Source of the DNA: JAGQLF01 sp964635995
Lineage (GTDB): Bacteria > Patescibacteriota > Dojkabacteria > J137
DNA: 40,258 bases
Reading direction: 5' to 3'
NCBI GenBank assembly: GCA_964635995.1
Contig: CAZWRA010000007.1
Coordinates: 1-40,258, forward strand
Below the pieces are notes generated by a model. The model was given only the letters and a program-made list of their open reading frames with translations. It was not told the DNA's origin and ran no database searches. Shown here one piece after another: positions 35,298 through 40,258 of this stretch (its first letter is position 1; every line of letters begins with the position of its first letter). The position numbers and the translations under genes were made by a program.

Positions 35298-37141
35298 ACT
35301 CTAATTGTTCTTGATTCTTTACTGTGCTGTTCTTTTGGAAAGCTTATATAGAATGTAGTTCCTTTTCCTTCTTCAGTTTCGAAACTAACATTTCCCTGAT
35401 GCGCCTCAACTATTGCTTTAACTATGTAAAGTCCTAATCCTGTACCATCTGTGTCCGCTTTTAAAACATTATCAGCCCTAAAGAACTTTTCAAAAATTCT
35501 GTCTCTTTGAGCTTCTGGTATACCTATACCTTCATCTTTAACCCAGAACACAACATTATCAGCTTCTTCTCTTAATCCAATATATACTTTCCCATCCATA
35601 TTAGAATACTTTATAGCATTATCTAGAAGATTCTTGAGAACTTGTCTGAATTTCTCAGGATCAACATCTATCATATAGCTTTCAGGAATACTTTCTTCTT
35701 TAACAATTTGAATATTTTTCTTCTCAGCTATAATTAACATATCTTTAACCTCTTTATTTATTAGCTCAACAACATCAGTAGTTTTAATCTCAATTGTAAA
35801 TTTCTTTCCAGTCTCTATTCTTGAAACATTTAGAAGGTCGTTAATGAGTTTAAGCATACGTTCATTACTATGGTAGACTTCTTTTAGGTATTCTCTTTGT
35901 TTGTCAGTTAATTCTCCTGCTTTATTATCTAACAGAAGTTCTGTAAACCATTTAACTCCTGTTGCTGGAGTTCTTAACTGATGTGAAGCGATTGAAACAA
36001 ATTCAGATTTTAGTTTTTCAACTTCTTTATCTTCAGTAATATCACGCTCAATACCTACAAAAAATTTTATCTCACCAGCATTACCTAAAATAGGTATAAC
36101 CTGAACCTGTGCTGTATATAGTTCTCCATTTTTCTTTCTATTTATAACTTCTCCTTTAAAAACTTTCTTTTGGTTTTTTATGACGTCCCAGAACTCTTTA
36201 TAAAATTCTTTTGGCATTTGTCCACCCCAAAGCCTCGGAGTTTTACCAATAATCTCATCTTTAGTATATCCAGTTGTTATTTCAACAGCCTCATTTGCAT
36301 ATATGACTGCTCCTTCTGTATCAGTAAAAACAATATGATCATTTGTATTTTCTACAGCTTCCTTAAACTGTCTTAAGCTTTCAGCTTGTTCTTTTGATTT
36401 TGTTTTTTCATCATTAATATCTTCTAAAAGATTAATCATAGCGACCTTAGTACTTTCTAAGAGCTGATTTTGCTTTTTAAAACTACCAATGGTCCTTTTG
36501 AAATCTTCTTCGATAAGCTTTTTCTTCTCTAATTCTGAGGAATATTTTTGATTAGTTCTTCTTAAAGTGTTTCTTTGTTCAAGTACAAGTGTAAGAATCT
36601 TTTCTTGAAGAATTTTATATATAAATATAATTAATGTTACTACAAATAAACTCAAAATAAATGTTCTTGTTTGATAAAGTTCATAGGGTAATGTAAAGAT
36701 TTCAAAAACATGCAAAATATAGAAAATAATAAGAAAAGAATAGAAGAAAAAAGTTATAAGTAAACCTACTTGACTACTAGCAATTGCAAATATTGCTACA
36801 GGAAAAGTATAAACCCAAAGAAATCCTGTTTCTTGCGATCCTCCAGTTACGAATGCATATCCAAAAAGTGATAATATTAGACAAATCTTAACAACAAGGA
36901 AACTATTAGGGTCAGCAGACTTTCTTGAATATAGAAATATTGATAATAATATAAAAGCCACTAAAATTTCCATAAATGCTGGAAGATATATTCTAGCTGA
37001 AAGGTTTAGGAGGCCATAAGACATTATTACTATAAAGCCTATAACAGAGAAAATATTAGAAAAGAATAGGGCAATAAGCCTATCCTCTTCATATTCTATA
37101 TATTTTGGTCCAACAAAAATGCTGTAAAGTTTATCTAACAT
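35294..37141 (-). CDS. Membrane PAS-domain sensor histidine kinase
   Basis: 615 residues: five or six helices in the first 178 residues, a coiled coil (about 180-260), a PAS domain (about 258-370: NTNDHIVFTDTEGAVIYANEA, with a PAC-like VGIERDITE end), the dimerisation helix with His387 (SIASHQLRTPATG), N box (VLKNLLDNAIKYS), DEGIGIP and GTGLGLYIVKAIVEAHQG. No response regulator is adjacent, so it is an orphan that might work with the PhoB-type regulator 1.7 kb away. Frame intact. Confidence 0.93.
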   Translation of the reverse strand: MLDKLYSIFVGPKYIEYEEDRLIALFFSNIFSVIGFIVIMSYGLLNLSARIYLPAFMEILVAFILLSIFLYSRKSADPNSFLVVKICLILSLFGYAFVTGGSQETGFLWVYTFPVAIFAIASSQVGLLITFFFYSFLIIFYILHVFEIFTLPYELYQTRTFILSLFVVTLIIFIYKILQEKILTLVLEQRNTLRRTNQKYSSELEKKKLIEEDFKRTIGSFKKQNQLLESTKVAMINLLEDINDEKTKSKEQAESLRQFKEAVENTNDHIVFTDTEGAVIYANEAVEITTGYTKDEIIGKTPRLWGGQMPKEFYKEFWDVIKNQKKVFKGEVINRKKNGELYTAQVQVIPILGNAGEIKFFVGIERDITEDKEVEKLKSEFVSIASHQLRTPATGVKWFTELLLDNKAGELTDKQREYLKEVYHSNERMLKLINDLLNVSRIETGKKFTIEIKTTDVVELINKEVKDMLIIAEKKNIQIVKEESIPESYMIDVDPEKFRQVLKNLLDNAIKYSNMDGKVYIGLREEADNVVFWVKDEGIGIPEAQRDRIFEKFFRADNVLKADTDGTGLGLYIVKAIVEAHQGNVSFETEEGKGTTFYISFPKEQHSKESRTIRV

Positions 37142-37205
37142 TTATTAATTCTGTCTGACTAAACTTTACACAATTTCGCTAGGCATATCCAGAGTTTAGT
37201 ACCTC

Positions 37206-38651
37206 TTACTGAAAGCTTTTTTTCTCCTTCTCTATCTTATTTAAATCTGATGAGTTTACAAAAGTTAGAGCATAACCTGTATTATTAGCTCTACCTGTTC
37301 TTCCAATCCTATGGATATAATCTTCATAATTTTCTGGAACATCATAGTTTATTACATGCGATACATCTGGAATATCTAAACCTCTAGCTGCAACATCAGT
37401 AGCTACTAAAACTGAAACAACATTTCTTTTGAATAAATCTAAGCTTTTCTTTCTTTGATTTAGAGTTTTATCTCCATGAAGAATAGCTACTTTTATATCG
37501 TTATCCTGAAGATATTTTGCCAGCTTATCTGCAAACCTTTTAGTTCTTACAAAAACTATAGTCTTATTAACTTCATCTTTTTGAAGTAAATTAGATAGTA
37601 TTTCTTCTTTCTTATGACCGAAAGGTACTTCTACAATATCCTGATCAACGTTCTTACTTGTATCCTGCTTCTTTACTGAGAAAGTAGCATAGTCTACAGA
37701 TAAAAACTTCTTCATTAAAATATCAATTTGCTTTGAAGTTGTTGCAGAAAAGAACAGAGTTTGTCTGAATTCAGGAACATTTTTAATAATTTCCTTAACA
37801 TCATCTACAAATCCCATATCTAACATTCTATCCACTTCATCTAGAACTAATGTGCCCACATCATTTAGATTAAGCTTTTTAGTTCTAATAAGATCTAAAA
37901 TTCTTCCTGGTGTTCCTATAATGAAATGATGTTCTTTTCTTAAAAAGAAAATCTGATTCTTTATATCTGTTCCACCAATACAAACAATTGAGTATTGTCT
38001 TAAATTATTCGCAAGACTTCTAAACTCATTATTGATCTGTAGTGCTAGCTCTCTTGTTGGAGTTACAATTAATACTTTCTTTTTAGGATTTCTAATAGTT
38101 TTGTTAATTGCAGGTATTAAAAATGCAGCAGTCTTACCACTACCAGTATCCGCAATACCAACAACATCCTGTCCTACAACAGCGGCTGGAATAGCTTGAT
38201 CTTGGATTGGAGTTAGTGACTTAAAACCTTTTTTTATAATGTTTTTCTTTAAAGAATCCTGAATAGGAAGATCTTCAATTCTAAACATTGGTTTATAAAT
38301 AGTTTCTTCTGTTTCTTCAACTCTTTTATTGATCATTTTTTCAACAGGAAAAGACAATCCTTGTTGTCTCCTTGGTTGATTTCTAGATCTATTAAATCTT
38401 GGTCTATTTGATCCTGATCTTTGTCTGTTAAAACCAGATCCTTGTCTATTTGAATTTGAATCAAAGTTTTGTCTTTTGAATCCTCCTTCTTGATTTGATG
38501 ATCCAGTTCCTTTAGAGAATCGATTTTTATTAAAGGGTTCTCTATTATTTTTATTTTGATTACTATTTTTAGATCGGTAACCATTCGATCTTTTACTGAA
38601 GTTATTAGAAAAATATTTTCTTTTTCCTTCAAAATTCTTTTTGTTATTCAT
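37206..38651 (-). CDS. DEAD-box RNA helicase
   Basis: About 481 residues from the ATG at 38651. An N-terminal region of about 90 residues rich in Asn, Arg, Ser, Gly and Gln is probably disordered and RNA-binding. The helicase core has the Q motif (IQDQAIPAAVVGQ), motif I ADTGSGKT, PTRELALQ, TPGRILD, LDEVDRM (DEAD variant DEVD), SATTS, LVATDVAARGLDIPDV and HRIGRTGRAN. It unwinds structured RNA in ribosome assembly or decay. Motif II is DEVD, not DEAD, so nucleotide specificity may differ slightly. Upstream sequence can form alternative hairpins. Confidence 0.93.
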   Translation of the reverse strand: MNNKKNFEGKRKYFSNNFSKRSNGYRSKNSNQNKNNREPFNKNRFSKGTGSSNQEGGFKRQNFDSNSNRQGSGFNRQRSGSNRPRFNRSRNQPRRQQGLSFPVEKMINKRVEETEETIYKPMFRIEDLPIQDSLKKNIIKKGFKSLTPIQDQAIPAAVVGQDVVGIADTGSGKTAAFLIPAINKTIRNPKKKVLIVTPTRELALQINNEFRSLANNLRQYSIVCIGGTDIKNQIFFLRKEHHFIIGTPGRILDLIRTKKLNLNDVGTLVLDEVDRMLDMGFVDDVKEIIKNVPEFRQTLFFSATTSKQIDILMKKFLSVDYATFSVKKQDTSKNVDQDIVEVPFGHKKEEILSNLLQKDEVNKTIVFVRTKRFADKLAKYLQDNDIKVAILHGDKTLNQRKKSLDLFKRNVVSVLVATDVAARGLDIPDVSHVINYDVPENYEDYIHRIGRTGRANNTGYALTFVNSSDLNKIEKEKKSFQ

Positions 38652-38731
38652 TTCTTTAACAATAAAATAATACACGTGCTTAAAGCACAAACAACAACTC
38701 CAAAAATCTTAATTTAATAATAAAGGATGAC

Positions 38732-38789
38732 TTCGGAGCGTCATATTGCTCCGAATTAAATTTATACCTTAACCAAGGCACCGGAGCAA
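38732..38789 (-). promoter_or_regulatory. Leader with mutually exclusive hairpins before the helicase
   Basis: On the minus strand three segments can pair in two ways. CGGAGCAA at 38782-38789 (+ strand) complements TTGCTCCG at 38746-38753, and TTCGGAGC at 38732-38739 complements GCTCCGAA at 38748-38755. The middle segment is shared, so only one stem can form. A small CCTT-AAGG stem (38767-38778) sits inside the first. The helicase ATG is about 80 bases downstream, and a GTGCTTTAAGCAC hairpin (38677-38689) lies between. Confidence 0.45.
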
Positions 38790-38810
38790 CTCATACATTA
38801 TACCATATTC

Positions 38811-38898
38811 AATTAGCAATTAGCAACTAGGATAATACTATTCGATATATTCTGAATTACAAGTTTTTATTGTTATTTGTTAATTGTTATTTGTTAAT
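38811..38898. repeat. Short tandem repeats in a 218-bp spacer
   Basis: AATTAGC twice in tandem (38811-38824) plus a similar AACTAGG, and TGTTATTTGTTAAT twice in perfect tandem (38871-38884, 38885-38898). They lie between the helicase leader and the 38909 gene, AT-rich and without coding signal. Confidence 0.6.
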
Positions 38899-38908
38899 TA
38901 TTAATTGT

Positions 38909-39241
38909 TTAGACCATTGGTCGATCTCCTGTATTTTCAGCGTATTTAATTCTTTTATCTATCTTCTGATCTAAATATGTAATTAAATCATACATACCAT
39001 GCTTAAGTTCAGGCTCTAAATTCAATTTATCTATACCTTCTTTGAATCTAAGCAGTGATTCCTTAGCAATGTAGAAATTTGTCATAAATGTTGTATCGCT
39101 AGCTGTCTCATTCAGAGCATATCCTACATAAGCTAAATTTTTAATTCTCTCTATTGTCTGAGAATCTGGATTATGAGTTGTAGTTGATACATCAGACGTA
39201 TTTGGTTGCGATGTATTAGAGTTTTGAGCTGTTTGATCCAT
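38909..39241 (-). CDS. Small helical protein of unknown function
   Basis: 110 residues. An N-terminal stretch rich in Ser, Thr, Asn and Gln is followed by a helical domain (TIERIKNLAYVGYALNE, NFYIAKESLLRFKEGIDKL, LKHGMYDLITYLDQKIDKRI). No signal peptide or family. It stands alone between the AbiEii gene and the helicase. Confidence 0.5.
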   Translation of the reverse strand: MDQTAQNSNTSQPNTSDVSTTTHNPDSQTIERIKNLAYVGYALNETASDTTFMTNFYIAKESLLRFKEGIDKLNLEPELKHGMYDLITYLDQKIDKRIKYAENTGDRPMV

Positions 39242-39292
39242 TGAAAGATATTAACTTTATTTCAACATTAACATTTTCTTTACACTAATGCA

Positions 39293-39925
39293 TTATTTTA
39301 GAATGTCTTTCTTAATAATAGTTATAACCTCTTTTTTGAGTTTTTCAAATACTTCTTCAAAGTCAATCTTAATCATCATATTAGGCATTGGATCCTTCTG
39401 AATTTTCTTACTATTAAAAATGTCTTTTAAGCTTTGATATAGATTAAAACTCTCTTTTGGATAATGAACCTCAAATAAGAATATTAATTCTTCAAGTGGA
39501 ATTATCTCCTTATCAATAAAATATAAATCCACAATATCTTTTTTCGATGTTCTTCCTTGTATTGCTAAAAGTTTCATTAAACCTATATCGACAGGATCAA
39601 TAAGCCTAAAAGTATCTACAATAACAAAGTCCTGGGTAAGTGGAAATGCCCAATACATAAACTCAACTTTTGTTTTTTCTGAAATTATTTCAATTGAGTT
39701 TTTTCTAGCATAATTAGTTGTATAGCTCTTCGGAAATTGATTCAGTAAAGCAATAGTAAAAGGTTGTTGTGTAAAGAAATCTAGATCTATAGAGATTCTG
39801 TGACCTAGTTGAAGGGCTAAAGCTGTACCTCCAGCAAGATAAAAATCACTATAATCCTCTAGACTCATTACTTCTTTTAATAGATTAAGAGATCTCTCAG
39901 GTAAAACTTTCTCATGGATTTTCAT
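39293..39925 (-). CDS. AbiEii/AbiGii-type nucleotidyltransferase (toxin-like)
   Basis: 210 residues. The nucleotidyltransferase core is visible: YLAGGTALALQLGHRISIDLDFF, with the GG-T and the D-x-D of the metal site, and a later KLLAIQGRTSKKDIVDLY, the conserved helix of the family. Members act as toxins in abortive-infection or toxin-antitoxin pairs, by transferring nucleotides to tRNA or proteins. Its start overlaps the partner gene by 4 bp, the antitoxin first, as in such pairs. Confidence 0.87.
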   Translation of the reverse strand: MKIHEKVLPERSLNLLKEVMSLEDYSDFYLAGGTALALQLGHRISIDLDFFTQQPFTIALLNQFPKSYTTNYARKNSIEIISEKTKVEFMYWAFPLTQDFVIVDTFRLIDPVDIGLMKLLAIQGRTSKKDIVDLYFIDKEIIPLEELIFLFEVHYPKESFNLYQSLKDIFNSKKIQKDPMPNMMIKIDFEEVFEKLKKEVITIIKKDILK

Positions 39926-40146
39926 GAGTTAATTATAGCGTATACAAATTCTTTAGTTCCTTCTGAAATATTTCCAGAAACTAAGGCATCACTTATATAT
40001 TTTGAAGAGTAAGTACTTATAATCCAATTTAGAGAATTAAATTCACCCACCTCTAGCATCCTAGATATAATGAATATATAATCAGAGGCAATGTTTAAGC
40101 TATCACAATTAATATCCCAAAAATAACTTTTAAAGTTCTCTGGCAT
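39922..40146 (-). CDS. DUF6922-like partner (antitoxin candidate) of the AbiEii-type protein
   Basis: 74 residues. The pattern FWDINCDSLNIASDYIFIISRMLEVGEF, then LNWIISTYSSKYISDAL, fits the small domain often encoded before AbiEii-type genes, where it is presumed to be the antitoxin. Translation is coupled by the 4-bp overlap with the toxin-like gene. No DNA-binding motif is obvious, but an inverted repeat 54-86 bp upstream may be a regulatory site. Confidence 0.68.
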   Translation of the reverse strand: MPENFKSYFWDINCDSLNIASDYIFIISRMLEVGEFNSLNWIISTYSSKYISDALVSGNISEGTKEFVYAIINS

Positions 40147-40199
40147 TTGAAAAATTTTTAATGTGTTAACACTCTAATGTTGAATTTGAATTTTTTCAA

Positions 40200-40232
40200 G
40201 GGGATTTTGTAAACTAAAGGAAGATAATCCCC
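40200..40232. repeat. Inverted repeat upstream of the toxin-antitoxin pair
   Basis: GGGGATT (40200-40206) and AATCCCC (40226-40232) with a 19-bp spacer, 54 bp before the antitoxin ATG at 40146. A possible operator or hairpin at the edge of the window. Confidence 0.35.
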
Positions 40233-40258
40233 ACTTTTGCGGTCGAAATTGCTTGCAA

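Noticed and set aside
38659..38690. Helicase start at the TTG at 38690
   Set aside because: It adds residues unlike helicase N-termini and lies in a GTGCTTTAAGCAC hairpin; the ATG at 38651 begins the typical basic N-terminal region.
38811..38898. CRISPR array
   Set aside because: The repeats are 7 and 14 bp, directly adjacent, with no spacers and no cas genes.

Overview
The window comes from an AT-rich, densely packed bacterial genome. Genes are short, many overlap by 1-11 bp, and there are no rRNA genes, insertion sequences or CRISPR arrays. The mix of single-copy housekeeping genes (glyA, pth, secDF-like, murG, one class A PBP, one Xer recombinase), VanW, a VirB4-type ATPase, many small membrane proteins of unknown function and little central metabolism suggests a reduced-genome Candidate Phyla Radiation (Patescibacteria) lineage. 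That is an inference from gene content; no marker here fixes the phylum. TGA, TAA and TAG all serve as terminal stops, so the standard bacterial code is assumed.

Layout. 1-5.0 kb: glyA (cut by the window edge) behind a small membrane protein, a divergent Xer recombinase, a minus-strand set with a broken Nudix gene and two related proteins of unknown function, then two small membrane proteins. 5.0-7.4 kb: pth with a coupled membrane protein, a 124-bp inverted-repeat-bounded element, a kinase-like fragment and a zinc-ribbon protein. 7.4-11.2 kb: a tight operon of a threonine-synthase-like PLP enzyme, a frameshifted methyltransferase and an ATP-grasp ligase, followed by an NlpC/P60-like protein. 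11.2-17.1 kb: a degenerate Fic domain fused to a winged helix, divergent SecD and SecF, a membrane-anchored cytochrome-b5-like protein and a heavily damaged RlmD/TrmA-type RNA methyltransferase. 17.2-25.6 kb: a two-gene VirB4/TraC module, then a run of damaged genes (ParB-like, M16 peptidase, membrane protein, VanW), with murG intact and directly abutting vanW. 25.7-25.9 kb: an intact tRNA-Gly lying between the two halves of a second tRNA-like sequence. 26-31.7 kb: VOC, DUF1801, DUF4395-like, class A PBP and DUF1761-like genes. 31.7-38.7 kb: a two-component system, msrB, a PQQ-type sugar dehydrogenase, a PAS histidine kinase and a DEAD-box helicase with a foldable leader. 38.7-40.2 kb: an AbiEii-type nucleotidyltransferase with its partner.

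The main anomaly is the damage. I count twelve single-base frameshifts, mostly in A or T runs, and six in-frame stops (five TAA, one TAG), in eleven genes. The other large genes are open from end to end. The lesions are clustered (five in the 1.2-kb RlmD-like gene), which fits gene decay better than evenly spread sequencing error. Homopolymer consensus error and slippage- or readthrough-rescued expression remain possible.

The best candidates for an undescribed system are the PLP enzyme/methyltransferase/ATP-grasp operon, the tRNA-within-tRNA arrangement and the Fic-fold regulator.
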